DNA of 64,000 bases, taken from positions 25,650 to 89,649 of the forward strand of contig CAAGLY010000011.1 in the NCBI GenBank assembly GCA_900770925.1, given 5' to 3'. Below are positions 35,983 through 45,788 of the stretch, piece by piece. Every line of letters starts with the position of its first letter. Position 1 is the stretch's first letter. This DNA comes from Bacilli bacterium. Its GTDB lineage: Bacteria; Bacillota_I; Bacilli_A; RFN20; CAG-288. The position numbers were made by a program, and so were the translations under genes. The notes beneath the pieces were generated by a model. It was given only the letters and a program-made list of their open reading frames with translations. It was not told where the DNA came from and made no database searches.

Positions 35983-38900
35983 TTACTTATCAATAATGGC
36001 AATGGTAGGCGTATCGGCTGAGTTGTTATCTTCGAAGGAGAGATAGTAATAGCCTCCCTTACCTAAGAATTCGTGATGATATTTCTGCTCGACTTTCGAA
36101 TCCGGATTGATCTGATAGAGCTTCTTATCGCTGATTTTCGAACTATAGAGAGAAGTAAGCTCAGTGACCTTGTCGTCTAAGACAAAGCCCGTGACCTTAT
36201 TCAGTTCAAGATCGATGCCGATAGAGGCAATATCAAGGACCGAGACAACCTCACCTTTAACAGAGAGAGAGTTAAAGGTTCCCTGATGAGAAGAATTATC
36301 GCTGTGTCCTAAAACGACATTGATATCATTGCCAAGATTGATTCCAGTGACACCTAAGTCAATCGTAGAAAGATTCAGTCCAAGATGGAAGGCGTTGTCC
36401 TGATGACCGGTCTTATCATAGTTGACCATGGTCTCCGGAAGAATCGTAGTACCCATAATACCACCCTTATCGGTCTTCGTAGTGGTCTCTTCGCTAGCAT
36501 CTGGCGTATCGGTATCTTCCTTCTTTCCATCTAAGCTAAGTCCATCTAAGGCGGCAACCAGCTCCGTCTTAATAGAATAGATGGATTCACTCGATTCCTG
36601 CTTAGCATAGTTAAGTCCAAAGCCAAGAGCATAATAGCCAAGATGCTTGATGAACTCATTGGTAGTGACATAACGGATCGAACGGGAATCACCATCATCA
36701 TAATCAATCAGGACTTCGCCTTTATCTAAGTTCTCATTTCCTTCGACCATGGAGTTGCTATCGAAGTAATAGGAAGTGGAATAGGAGTTATCATTGTCCG
36801 TCAGATTGAGATAGAGCTTATAGTAGGTTTTCTCTCCCTTAGCGGAGTCACCGAAGTTGACTTCAGCAGAGAGTCTGGCCTTGACGACAAAGTCGTTAAG
36901 GACCGGAATCTGGACTCTCAGCCTTCCGTCCCTGGTAAAGACCTGTTTATCCGTTGAATTCAGTCCGAGCTCTAAGAGCAGCGGGACATCGTCCCTAGAG
37001 ATGTACTTAACCTGGTCAGAAGCCTTGATGTCTGCCCTAGAGGCAACATCGGCACTAGCTTCTAAGGCCGTCGCCGAGACAGAAAGAGAGAACACCCTGT
37101 CTTTCCTGCGTAAGCTATCGATGGAAAGTCCGGTAATCTGACCCTTAGTCGTATCAAAGGACAGCCTGACTTTGACCACGCTGTCTGCTGCATCGGTGAT
37201 ACCGATTGCCTTGCAGTCTAAGTCAACCTCTACCTTGCCGTCCATTAAATCGATCTTAGTGACGTAGTTCGCATTCCTGACCGTCTTGACCGGATCAGAA
37301 TTACCGTCGAGAAGATCCTGCCTAGGCAGAGTAGAGATCGGATTGTTGATTTTCTTCAGAAGAGACAGAATCAGGTTCTGCGGATGATTGGTGGATGCAT
37401 TCTTGATCCTATCGATTGCATCAGTGACTGTACCCTTATAGAAGTTAATACCGATCGGATCCGCTTTCTGGGCATTGCCGGAATACTGGACAAAGAGACG
37501 ATCCGTCGGATCCTTTTCATTCAGTGTCCTATTGGGATCATTGTAGTCAAAGGCAAGTTTAGGCTGATACTGATACTGGTTGTCTTCGCCGATATTGACC
37601 TTAAGGGAGCCGTTGTACTGGCTATCCTTAATACTCCTATTGACCTTGCCGTTAAGGGAGGCCTTCTGAGCTTTGACCTTATTCTCATCAACAGCATCAA
37701 GGTTTGCCTTGAGGCTGAGAGAGTACTTCTGATCTCCGGTAAAGAGATCAAAGACGCCATTGACTAAGTATTCGAACTTATCGACCGGATCCCCGGCTGC
37801 CTTTTTAAAACCGGCGACATCGAACGTGCTTCCGAAATACTCGACATTCAGAGGAGAGACATACTCCTTATAGCCAAGGCTGAAGGTGAACTGATAGCCG
37901 AGAAGCTCAACACCGGTAGCATAGACAGCTAAGACCTTATCCTGGCTAGAGTCCGTCTTAACGGAGATCACACCGCCGTCTAAGCCAAGAAGGGCAGGAG
38001 AGATAGTCCTATTGAAGGTATGATCGGGGTCATCCTCTTCAGCAGTGATATCAATATAGTGATCTAAGTTCTTCAGATTCAGTCCGTTCTCGACAGTGAA
38101 AATGTTGCTGACACTGTCTAAGACCTTGGATAAGACAGCAGAAACATCAATCGAGGTGCCGGTATTAGCTCCGTTCCTCTTCTTTACGCCGTCCCTGACG
38201 GCATCGACAATCGAACCGATCTCGGCATTGTTCCTATACTCTTTCCTGACATTGTCATAGGAAAGGTAAGCAGTGTCATCCACCCTACGGGCATCAAGAT
38301 AGTGATTGATTTCATCCCTCTTCGTGTGAGCAGTGATAGCGGCTTCGATATCGAGATACTCTTTTCCGGGATGGAGGGTATTAGGATCCTTATCGATGAC
38401 CTTAGAAAAGTCGGCATCAATCAAACCGTCAAAGGCATAGCTTGTCTTATATTTCTCATTGCTGATTCCGATGTTATAGCCAAGACCGAATTTCTTGTCA
38501 TCTGCCCTCTTAGAGAGAGAGGAGACAAGGCTCCTTGCTCCGTTATAGGACTGATAGCCCTCTTTCGTCTCGACCTTCTCAAGCTTAGAGGCTTTGAGAT
38601 CATCGATGGAGAACTCTAAGGATAAGGAGTGATCCTTTAACGGGACATTGGAGACCTTCGCATACTCAAGCTCAATGCCTTCCCGGCCGAGCTTAGCTTC
38701 CGAAGAGTACTTCAGTTCAAGGACAATATCGTGTTCTTCATCCTCAGCTAAGCCAAGCGCCTTAGAAGAAAGGACAACCTTTGCATAAGTGCCATCGGTA
38801 TTGGTCTTCACTTCCTTTAAAAAGTCCTTGTAAACGGAGAAATCTCCGTTTAACAGGTCTTTCAGCTTGCAGTCATTGAGAAGGGAAGCGACTTTAGAGA

Positions 38901-40221
38901 CGATATTCCTGACATCACTAGTGCCAGTAAGCGAAGTGAAGGAATTCCTCCTCGTGGAGAGAGAGGAATAATCCAGATATCCTTTCTTTTCTCCGTTCAG
39001 ATCAAGATATGCCGTGTTCTTCCTTAAGGTTGCCTTTGCCGATCCATCGACATAGGTATCCTTGCCGCTTTCATTCAGGGCAATCTGGAAAAGACTACCC
39101 TCTTCGCTGTCCTTGCCCTTTAAATCGGCAGAGACACGGAGAGAGGCGTTCTTCGTGGTGCTGGTGTTATTGTCCGTAACACCAAGCTTAAGATTCGCAT
39201 CGAAAGCCTTGCTCTTAGCTAAGTTGAAGAACGTATAGAATAACGGATCAAGTCCGTCAAGATTGACAATGTCGACACCCTCTTTCTCTAATTCGGCAAG
39301 TAAATCCTTAGAGACCAGGTTCGTCGTCGTCGACTGCTGGCCTTTAGCCTCAAGATGGACAGCGATATTGGTATCCTCTGCCTTAGAAGAGGTGCCATCC
39401 TCGTTCTTCGTCTCTTTTCCGGCAATCTTAATATTCAGATCCGCCTTCACTCCTTTGAAATAGCAGCTCTTATCACTCGATAAGGTAACCGTTCCCAGAT
39501 TCTCAGGAAGCGTAAGCAGGAAATCATAGCCCTCGCTAGTGACCGTCTCCTGAGCATTGCTCAGACAGTCCTGGATCTGATTCAAAAGGTCGTTCCTTTT
39601 ATCCGTAATCGAGGTATCGCCCGAAGAGGATCCTAAAGAGGAGAGTAATCCGGATAAATCGATTCCGCCATCGGTGGAAATCAATCCGATAATATCGCCG
39701 AGGGCATCATTGTTCAGCGTGAAATACTGATTGTTCCGATGGGCAACCACCCGGTTAGAGGCAATATAGAGGTCAAGAGTCTCATCGGCAATATTCTTTG
39801 CCGATGATTCATCCACCTTCAGATTGACCCGCCCGGAGAACTTCGGAGCAAAATCCGGAGTCTGATCATAGGTCAGAGTCGAATCCAGGTAGTTAAAGGC
39901 AACCTTATTTCCGCTTAGGCTAATGGAATAGTCCTTATAGAATCCGGAAACATTGGCGCTGAACGTATCAAGCTGAAGGGAGGAGGAAGCCAGAAGGTTA
40001 TTTAACAGCTTGTCCTGATTGCTCCTGACCGTTCCGTTATCTGTATCAGGAAGCTCATCCTTATTGTTTTTATTATAGATAAATTTAGAGACACCATAGG
40101 AAGCGGCAGCTCCGACACCTAAAGACCTCGATCCTGCCCTGAGAAGCAGGATGAAGCTATTGCGGTGCTTCCGTTTCTCCTCTTTCGTCATCGTGTCATC
40201 TGATTTTCTGATTTTCTTCAT
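35983..40221 (-). CDS. Giant membrane-anchored extracellular protein (1412 aa)
   Basis: A basic head (MKKIRKSDD...) is followed by one hydrophobic segment (about residues 27-48, FILLL[M]AGSRSLGVGAAASYGV) and then a long acidic extracellular region. Repeated domains: a unit containing ALGDIIGLISTDGG (about 165), IVNLDGLDPLFYTFF (about 325), LLNDCKLKDLLNGDFS (about 445), and a later unit with FTVENGLNLKNLDHYI (about 710). The same landmarks occur in the 1326-residue neighbour. A pattern [IV]-x-L-x-x-x-A-x-G-[LI] recurs after each NGD[FY]S unit. Coupled by ATGA to the upstream gene. No enzyme motif or sortase signal was found. Structural or binding role inferred. Confidence 0.75.
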   Translation of the reverse strand: MKKIRKSDDTMTKEEKRKHRNSFILLLRAGSRSLGVGAAASYGVSKFIYNKNNKDELPDTDNGTVRSNQDKLLNNLLASSSLQLDTFSANVSGFYKDYSISLSGNKVAFNYLDSTLTYDQTPDFAPKFSGRVNLKVDESSAKNIADETLDLYIASNRVVAHRNNQYFTLNNDALGDIIGLISTDGGIDLSGLLSSLGSSSGDTSITDKRNDLLNQIQDCLSNAQETVTSEGYDFLLTLPENLGTVTLSSDKSCYFKGVKADLNIKIAGKETKNEDGTSSKAEDTNIAVHLEAKGQQSTTTNLVSKDLLAELEKEGVDIVNLDGLDPLFYTFFNLAKSKAFDANLKLGVTDNNTSTTKNASLRVSADLKGKDSEEGSLFQIALNESGKDTYVDGSAKATLRKNTAYLDLNGEKKGYLDYSSLSTRRNSFTSLTGTSDVRNIVSKVASLLNDCKLKDLLNGDFSVYKDFLKEVKTNTDGTYAKVVLSSKALGLAEDEEHDIVLELKYSSEAKLGREGIELEYAKVSNVPLKDHSLSLEFSIDDLKASKLEKVETKEGYQSYNGARSLVSSLSKRADDKKFGLGYNIGISNEKYKTSYAFDGLIDADFSKVIDKDPNTLHPGKEYLDIEAAITAHTKRDEINHYLDARRVDDTAYLSYDNVRKEYRNNAEIGSIVDAVRDGVKKRNGANTGTSIDVSAVLSKVLDSVSNIFTVENGLNLKNLDHYIDITAEEDDPDHTFNRTISPALLGLDGGVISVKTDSSQDKVLAVYATGVELLGYQFTFSLGYKEYVSPLNVEYFGSTFDVAGFKKAAGDPVDKFEYLVNGVFDLFTGDQKYSLSLKANLDAVDENKVKAQKASLNGKVNRSIKDSQYNGSLKVNIGEDNQYQYQPKLAFDYNDPNRTLNEKDPTDRLFVQYSGNAQKADPIGINFYKGTVTDAIDRIKNASTNHPQNLILSLLKKINNPISTLPRQDLLDGNSDPVKTVRNANYVTKIDLMDGKVEVDLDCKAIGITDAADSVVKVRLSFDTTKGQITGLSIDSLRRKDRVFSLSVSATALEASADVASRADIKASDQVKYISRDDVPLLLELGLNSTDKQVFTRDGRLRVQIPVLNDFVVKARLSAEVNFGDSAKGEKTYYKLYLNLTDNDNSYSTSYYFDSNSMVEGNENLDKGEVLIDYDDGDSRSIRYVTTNEFIKHLGYYALGFGLNYAKQESSESIYSIKTELVAALDGLSLDGKKEDTDTPDASEETTTKTDKGGIMGTTILPETMVNYDKTGHQDNAFHLGLNLSTIDLGVTGINLGNDINVVLGHSDNSSHQGTFNSLSVKGEVVSVLDIASIGIDLELNKVTGFVLDDKVTELTSLYSSKISDKKLYQINPDSKVEQKYHHEFLGKGGYYYLSFEDNNSADTPTIAIIDK

Positions 40222-41333
40222 TTGCTTAATCCTCTAGCATATGCTAATAATTTCGATTCGTCGTTTGTCTTCTTGTCTCCCGTCTCTTCATTCGGCTTAG
40301 GAGCAGACAGCTCTGCTCCGTCCTTATCCTTAAAAGGTGTCTGAGAGAAATAGAAGTAGGTTTCATCCTTGGAAACACATTCCGCCTTAATGCCTGCCCT
40401 AGTTGCGATATAATTACAGGTCGTAACTGCCTTAACTAGCTTCAGGCCCGAATCAAGGGTGAACTGGATCGTTACCGATTTGAAGTCCGGAAGTCCTTTT
40501 AGGTTTCCCGTCCTCCTCCTCTGCCTCGCCCTTTTCTTATAGCCCATCGTATGCTGGCTATCCCTTGTGATATCAATCAGGTACTTCGTTCCCTGCTTGG
40601 TCCATTTTGCATCCGTAACGGAATCTTCGCTTAAGTCGAAGTTGATGACTCCTGATTCCTGGGTATTCCACCCGGAATCCTGAGACTGATAGCTTTTGAA
40701 CTTCCGCTCTCCGCTCTTGTCCTGATTCAGGAAGTAGAGAGGAGCGACAAGCTTACCTCTAGTGTCCATCCTCTCATCGTAGGTGTACTCCGTAGCGCTT
40801 GCATCCTTCCACTTATCCGGAGTACCTGCGGAATAGAGTTCAACTTTTCCGTCCTTACTGTCATAGTAGCGGTCAGCCGTATGGACAAAGGAGGAGGCAG
40901 AGATGTTCTGGTTGAAGTTCCTTTCCGGAGAGAAGTAGGTAAAGGCTTCGATCTCCTGCTTCGTGTTACCGATCTTAACAAGGACCGTCTGGGTCCTATA
41001 CCTAAGGGAATAGCTGGAAGTACTCCTCTTCGCTAATCCGGTATTCACTGCCGTTACTGCCTGACCCGCAGGAGTCTTAGAACTCTTGGTGATATCCGTC
41101 CAGGTATTATTCTTTTCGGCAGCAAGATAGTCATATCCCGGAAACACCGCATCATAGTTATTCTTCGGAGCCGAGTGGCCGAAAAGCATGAAAGCCAGTG
41201 CACCGATGCCAATACCAAGTGCAGTAAAAGCAGAACAAAGGACAATCCTCTTCTTTTTCCTTGACCAAGGGGCTCTATCTTTCTTCGGCTTTTTGCTTGT
41301 GCTTAAAGCTTCGTTATGATCATTCTGATTCAT
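40218..41333 (-). CDS. Single-pass membrane protein, first gene of the giant-protein operon
   Basis: 371 residues. A Lys-rich cytoplasmic tail (~30 residues, KKPKKDRAPWSRKKKR) is followed by one membrane segment (about residues 32-52) and an extracellular, strand-rich domain with many Tyr (YDAVFPGYDYLAAEK, YSLRYRTQTVLVKIGN, YFYFSQTPF). No Cys framework, no catalytic motif. Its stop overlaps the start of the 1412-residue gene (ATGA). Being first and smallest, it may anchor or nucleate the giant proteins; that is speculation. Divergent from the HD hydrolase gene, with 266 nt between them. Confidence 0.7.
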   Translation of the reverse strand: MNQNDHNEALSTSKKPKKDRAPWSRKKKRIVLCSAFTALGIGIGALAFMLFGHSAPKNNYDAVFPGYDYLAAEKNNTWTDITKSSKTPAGQAVTAVNTGLAKRSTSSYSLRYRTQTVLVKIGNTKQEIEAFTYFSPERNFNQNISASSFVHTADRYYDSKDGKVELYSAGTPDKWKDASATEYTYDERMDTRGKLVAPLYFLNQDKSGERKFKSYQSQDSGWNTQESGVINFDLSEDSVTDAKWTKQGTKYLIDITRDSQHTMGYKKRARQRRRTGNLKGLPDFKSVTIQFTLDSGLKLVKAVTTCNYIATRAGIKAECVSKDETYFYFSQTPFKDKDGAELSAPKPNEETGDKKTNDESKLLAYARGLSK

Positions 41334-41599
41334 TTTTTCGTCATTTTCTTCGGCAAAGTTATTATAAATCCTATTTGCATCGGTAAAATAGTTTGAAATT
41401 AAAATTATTTTAAGAAATCATTCTTAAACAGGAAAAGTATCCTCTTTTCTCTGTTTTTTATAGAAAACCTAGATAATTGACTATACTTTATAAATTAACT
41501 TTTTTACCGATTTCTGAAAAAAACAGTTGACAGAAAAGAAAAAAGTTGTTCTAGCCTTATAATATAAGGATAGAAAGCCAAAACAATGAGGACAGAAAC
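41334..41599. promoter_or_regulatory. Divergent intergenic region with candidate promoters
   Basis: 266 nt, AT-rich. On the minus strand TATAAT (41361-41366) with a weak TTTACC 15 nt upstream could start the surface operon. On the plus strand TATAAT (41558-41563) lies before the HD gene, but the nearest TTGACA (41527-41532) is 25 nt away, too far for a standard pair. Confidence 0.35.
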
Positions 41600-42271
41600 A
41601 TGAGTGCCAAACAGAAAAGGATCGAAAACGCCATCAAAAGAACAGAGGAACTCTTCAAGGACGATCCGACCGGACATGGATTCGACCACACAAGGCGTGT
41701 ATACCATAGGGCAAGGGACCTAGTGGACAGCACAAAAAAATGCCGGCCGAATAAATTAATCATCACTCTAGCCTGTCTAAGGCATGACTGGGATGACCCA
41801 AAGCTCTTCAGGGAAACCACCGCCTTTGAACATGCCTACAAGTTCAGGAAGGAGAACCAGATTCCTTCCGGTTTCCAGAAACAGATCATCGATATTATCC
41901 GTTTAGTGTCCTTCAAAGGACGCGATAGCGTCAAGCCGAAGACTCTAGAAGGCGAATTTGTCCAGGATGCTGACCGCCTTGACGCTATCGGAGCCATCGG
42001 AATTGCCCGTGCCTTCCAGTACGGAGGAAGCAAGGGACGTAAGCTCTATGATCCGGAAGAAGTCATCAACACTCATCCGGATCAGAACGAATACTTTGCC
42101 AATACCCTATCTACCGTTGCCCACTTCTATCAGAAGCTCCTTCAGTTAAAAGACCTGAGGAACACCGAAGCCGGAAAAGAAGAAGCCGTCAAGCGGACGG
42201 AATACAGGGAGGAGTTCCTAAAGGAACTAGAGAGAGAAGTAAAGGAGCCTCTGTATAAAGAACTCCAATAG
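41600..42271 (+). CDS. HD-domain phosphohydrolase
   Basis: 223 residues. HD signature in order: H26 and H30 (TGHGFDHT[AGG]RVY), H62-D63 (CL[AGG]HDW), and D123/D125 (VQDADRLDAIG). With AGG as Met these become HT-M-RVYH-M-A and CLMHDW, matching YedJ-type HD proteins (HxxRVxxxA, LLHD). The expected activity is metal-dependent hydrolysis of a phosphate ester or nucleotide; the substrate is unknown. First gene of a short plus-strand group with DUF523 and dusB. Confidence 0.88.
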   Translation: MSAKQKRIENAIKRTEELFKDDPTGHGFDHTRRVYHRARDLVDSTKKCRPNKLIITLACLRHDWDDPKLFRETTAFEHAYKFRKENQIPSGFQKQIIDIIRLVSFKGRDSVKPKTLEGEFVQDADRLDAIGAIGIARAFQYGGSKGRKLYDPEEVINTHPDQNEYFANTLSTVAHFYQKLLQLKDLRNTEAGKEEAVKRTEYREEFLKELEREVKEPLYKELQ

Positions 42272-42311
42272 CCATTGACTAGATTTTATTTCCTTTTAAA
42301 ATAGAACAGAC

Positions 42312-42779
42312 ATGAAAAAAGAAAAAGTCCTTATTTCTGCCTGTCTCATCGGCGAGAACTGCCGATATGACGGCAAGACAAAGAAAGTAGAAGGAATCTT
42401 AGGCTTAGCGAAATACTATGACCTGATTCCGATCTGTCCGGAGAGAGAAGGCGGATTGAAGATTCCCCGTGAGCCAAGTGAGGTTCAGAGCGACAGAAGC
42501 GTAAAGTCCAAATCCGGAAGAGATGTGACGGAAAACTACAGAAGCGGTGCCTGGTGGGCAAGAAGCATTGCGGAAGTCTACCAGATTAAGCTCGCTATCC
42601 TCAAAGAGAACTCCCCGAGCTGCGGAACTCACTACATCCACAACGGTCTTTTCGACGGCGGAAAGATTGAGGGCAAAGGCATCACCGCCTCTGTCTTAAC
42701 TAAACATGGGGTGAAATGCATCAACGAAGAGGAAGCTAGGGAACTTTTAAAATCCTTAAACGAACAGAAAAATAAATGA
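42312..42779 (+). CDS. DUF523 (YbbK-like) protein
   Basis: 155 residues covering the whole DUF523 domain: SACLIGENCRYDGK (9-22), CPEREGGLKIPREPSE (near 43-58), LKENSPSCGTHYIHNG (near 98-113) and GKGITASVL. The Cys residues in SACL, CPE and SPSCG are the conserved ones. Small soluble protein, biochemical role not established. Overlaps dusB by 4 nt, so both are made together. Confidence 0.9.
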   Translation: MKKEKVLISACLIGENCRYDGKTKKVEGILGLAKYYDLIPICPEREGGLKIPREPSEVQSDRSVKSKSGRDVTENYRSGAWWARSIAEVYQIKLAILKENSPSCGTHYIHNGLFDGGKIEGKGITASVLTKHGVKCINEEEARELLKSLNEQKNK

Positions 42780-43747
42780 AACCATTTTCGATTGCCGGAA
42801 TAGAAATCAAGAACCGCTATGTCTCGGCTCCTTTGGCCGGATACAGCGATTATGCAAGGCGCAGAATCAACTACGACTACGGAGCTGGCCTGCTTTATAC
42901 CGAGAGGGAATCCTGTGAAGCCATCAGGCATAATTCCCGGATCAGCAAAAGGGAGCTCAACGTCACAAGAAGAGACAGGAAAGAGGAACAGGGGGCGAGA
43001 TTAGCCCTACAGATTTTCGGCGGAGATGCAAACCATGTCCTAGAATCCATTCCGAAAGTCGAAGAGAGGGCAGATTACGATTTCCTCGATTTTAACTGCG
43101 GATGCCCGGCCCCCAAAGTTGTCCGGCAGCGTTCCGGAAGCTTCTGGTTAAACCGCCAGGATGAGTTGCTTGATCTATTAAAGCAGATGGTCCGCATATC
43201 CACCCATCCCGTTATTATCAAAAGGCGGGTCGGATTCAATGAAGTGATTGATAGGGTAAATCTGTGCAAAAAGGTGGAAGGGACCGGAGTAAAGGCAATC
43301 TGCATCCATGCCCGGACACGGAAAGAAAGGTTCTCTCCGACTCTGCATTATGATGTCATCAAAGCAGTAAAAGAGAACGTATCCATTCCGATTATTGCTA
43401 ACGGAAATATCGGAACGGATAACTTCCAAAGTATCTTAGATGAGACCGGTGCAGATGCTGTCAGGGTAGCTACAAAAAGGATCGGATATCCGAAAATCTT
43501 CCAGGATAGGATACGGAAAGAAGAAGGATTAGATCCTCTTCCGACCACCTTCGAAGGACAGATTCAGGACTTAAAGAAGCACTTAGATTATATCTACGAT
43601 ACCAAGGATGATCTGACTGCTTCTCTAACTAGGCGTTCCATTGCTGTCCACTACCTCAAGGGATTTGAGAACGCCAAGAGCAAACGTAACCTCTTAGTCC
43701 ATTGCAAGACAAAACAGGACTATCTAAACATCCTTGATCAAAGGTAG
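42776..43747 (+). CDS. dusB: tRNA-dihydrouridine synthase (DusB type)
   Basis: 323 residues, FMN TIM barrel reducing uridines of tRNA. Motifs: APLAGYSDYA (FMN site, 18-27), YTE[AGG]ESCEA (41-49), DFNCGCP (105-111, catalytic Cys110), IHARTRKE[AGG]F, ANGNIG, DAV[AGG]VATK. Reading AGG as Met at 42905-42907 and 43463-43465 yields YTEM and DAVMVA, the normal DusB residues, while the conserved Arg pair of HxRTR is CGG. Last gene of its group; no terminator is obvious. Confidence 0.93.
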   Translation: MKPFSIAGIEIKNRYVSAPLAGYSDYARRRINYDYGAGLLYTERESCEAIRHNSRISKRELNVTRRDRKEEQGARLALQIFGGDANHVLESIPKVEERADYDFLDFNCGCPAPKVVRQRSGSFWLNRQDELLDLLKQMVRISTHPVIIKRRVGFNEVIDRVNLCKKVEGTGVKAICIHARTRKERFSPTLHYDVIKAVKENVSIPIIANGNIGTDNFQSILDETGADAVRVATKRIGYPKIFQDRIRKEEGLDPLPTTFEGQIQDLKKHLDYIYDTKDDLTASLTRRSIAVHYLKGFENAKSKRNLLVHCKTKQDYLNILDQR

Positions 43748-43847
43748 AGAGTGCTTATTTATTAATTTAGTATCGCCAACTTAAATATTCCTCCGTTTAA
43801 CCTACCATAAAGAAGGCATGATGTGGTATAAAGTCGAAAAGCATAGG

Positions 43848-44318
43848 TTATACCAATTGAAATCCGGCAAGAAAATCTTTGATCAGAAAAGCGCAAAAGT
43901 ACGGAAAAGTGCAGATGTCGGAGCTGAATCCGATATTTCCCCTAACGATCTTAATTCCAAAACGGATTTCAGGATAATTATCACTTTTTATCAAAGTCGA
44001 AAGAGATTTGGAATTGTTATTGCCGGCTTTTACTTCAATCGGTACAAGATAATCTTTATATCCCACAAAGAATTCTACCTGCAAAGTAGAATTTTTCTTT
44101 TTATAATAGTGAAGATCGTAACCAGATTTTACAAGTGCTTCTCCGATAATGCTCTCAAACAGTCCCTTCTCTCCGCAGAGGCGGTATCTCTTCACCCAGC
44201 CGAGAAGGGAGTTACTGAACGCGGCTCTCGAGCCGTACCCTTCCGGTGTCGGAATTTTCTTACCGCCGAGATACCTGCGGACGAACCTAAGCTTCTCTTC
44301 CTTCGACATTCTTGCCAT
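43848..44318 (-). pseudogene. Chimera of IS3-type OrfA start and DUF4143 ATPase tail
   Basis: From ATG 44318 (GGAGG upstream) the frame reads MARMSKEEKL, a helix-turn-helix segment, and LLGWVKRYRLCGEKGL, as in OrfA of IS3/IS150-type elements. It then passes without a stop into FESIIGEALVKSGYDLHYYKK ... LVPIEVKAGNNNSKSL ... the usual C-terminal ~105 residues of a DUF4143 ATPase. The ATPase core is missing. It is a junction of two truncated genes; whether a stable product is made is unknown. Confidence 0.55.
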
Positions 44319-44993
44319 ATAGGCCTCCTTTGGATCGCGCTTCCTGTGGATGCCGGCATCCACAGACAGCCAATCACCTATCTGGTCCAAGATTTGGGGT
44401 ACACTTCAGTTTTATAACTAAAGTCACTAAAAAATGAGGGAGTTTGCGCCAGCAGACACCACTTTTATGTTTTTTAGTGCCGAGAAGGCTTTGTTATCCT
44501 TGCCGTTAAATTCAAGGGATTCATAATAATAATAGGAGAATCCTTTGATGTATGTCGCAAGTGCCTAGAAAGCATCGGAGTGAACCCAAACGCCAGACAA
44601 GAATCTACGCCCTGTCTATTGACTGTAAGTCGATTGAAAACAACATCGGATGGCACAATTATGACTTTCCGAAAAGGTTCCTCGATTGAGAATCACCTCA
44701 GGGGGCTCTTTCCATTCCGTGTACTCTTTGTCAGCATATCGTTACTTGGTTCAAGTCTCGGAGTACAGAACAGAATCGTAGTGTTTTCAAATTTACAGTT
44801 TCCTTATCCGCTAAAGCCTAGGAAGAGCGAATAGAATGCTCGTTTCGTATCATGCAACTATTCATGCTAGGGATAAATGTCACAACGTCCAAATATAAAA
44901 TAAAGAAAAACAGCTAATTCTGTTATCTTTAGCCTTGAAAACGAACAGAATGCGCATTAAAATGCTCATTGCAAAACAAATAGGAGGAAATCA
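44319..44993. other. 675-nt relic region without an intact gene
   Basis: Short frames on both strands, none with a start signal or recognisable domain. It is probably degraded mobile-element sequence continuous with the OrfA/DUF4143 chimera. The last 50 nt hold the regulatory region of the DeoR gene. Confidence 0.4.
44949..44970. promoter_or_regulatory. Direct repeat upstream of the DeoR-family regulator gene
   Basis: AATGCGCATT (44949-44958) and AATGCTCATT (44961-44970) are spaced 12 bp apart, 24 nt before the start codon. Possible autoregulatory operator. Confidence 0.35.
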
Positions 44994-45758
44994 GTGAAAA
45001 ATCGTGACAAAGAAATTCTCCGTCTGTTAGAGGAAAGCCCGAACCAGTTCATCTCCGTCGAACAGTTAGCGGACTACTTCAAAACCAGTCCCTCCACTAT
45101 CCGAAGAGATTTACAGAGAAGGAGCGAGCACCATCAGTTAAGACGTGTCCATGGCGGCGCAGCAAGCGTTCACTACTCCGGAACCTTCCAGTTCGATCGT
45201 CTGGATAAGGAATACAGGGAACGGGAAAGAAGGGAGCCGGATATTAAGAAGAGGATTGCCCGCAAAGCAGCTTCGTTTGTCAAAGAAGGAGCCTGTGTCT
45301 ATAGGGATGCCTCGACTACTGTGGCAGCTAGGATTCCCTTCCTTCCGGATACGAAATCCATTATCTATGTGACGAACTCTCCGCTTATCGCACAGCGTCT
45401 AGCGGAACGGAACCTAACCTGTTATGTCACAGGAGGAGAACTGAAGCTGACAACAAATGCCTTCATCGGTTCCTTCGCCATTGACCGGATCAATCACTTT
45501 AACTTCACGGTCGGGTTCTTCGGAACAAATGGCATCCATCCGCAGGCTAAGTTCACAACACCTGATCCACAGGAATGTGCAATCAAAATGGCAGCCATCT
45601 CCAAATGCTTCAATCTCTACATTCTTGCCGATCATACGAAACTAGACCGTATCTCTACGGTCACCTTCTGTGATTTTGCTGCTCCTACGCTGATTACGGA
45701 TAAGAGGACAGATAAATATCGTTCCCTCATCAAATCCGTTGAAGTCGGAAACAACTAA
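44994..45758 (+). CDS. DeoR-family transcriptional regulator (FruR-like)
   Basis: 254 residues from GTG 44994, with TAGGAGGAAA 5 nt upstream. N-terminal winged helix ISVEQLADYFKTSPSTIRRDL and the family hinge RRVHGGA (near 50-56). The C-terminal DeoR sensor domain begins KKRIARKAASFVKEGACVYRDASTT, binding a sugar phosphate. Directly upstream (30 nt) of a 1-phosphofructokinase gene, the standard place for a fructose operon repressor responding to fructose-1-phosphate. One AGG codon (after DLQR) falls at a site that is usually hydrophobic, which fits Met. Confidence 0.88.
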   Translation: MKNRDKEILRLLEESPNQFISVEQLADYFKTSPSTIRRDLQRRSEHHQLRRVHGGAASVHYSGTFQFDRLDKEYRERERREPDIKKRIARKAASFVKEGACVYRDASTTVAARIPFLPDTKSIIYVTNSPLIAQRLAERNLTCYVTGGELKLTTNAFIGSFAIDRINHFNFTVGFFGTNGIHPQAKFTTPDPQECAIKMAAISKCFNLYILADHTKLDRISTVTFCDFAAPTLITDKRTDKYRSLIKSVEVGNN

Positions 45759-45788
45759 AGAAAGATTAAAAGAGGTATTAAAAATATT

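Noticed and set aside
43818..44417. Plus-strand gene of 199 codons
   Set aside because: No domain or start signal; it is the antisense of the OrfA/DUF4143 chimera, which has recognisable motifs.
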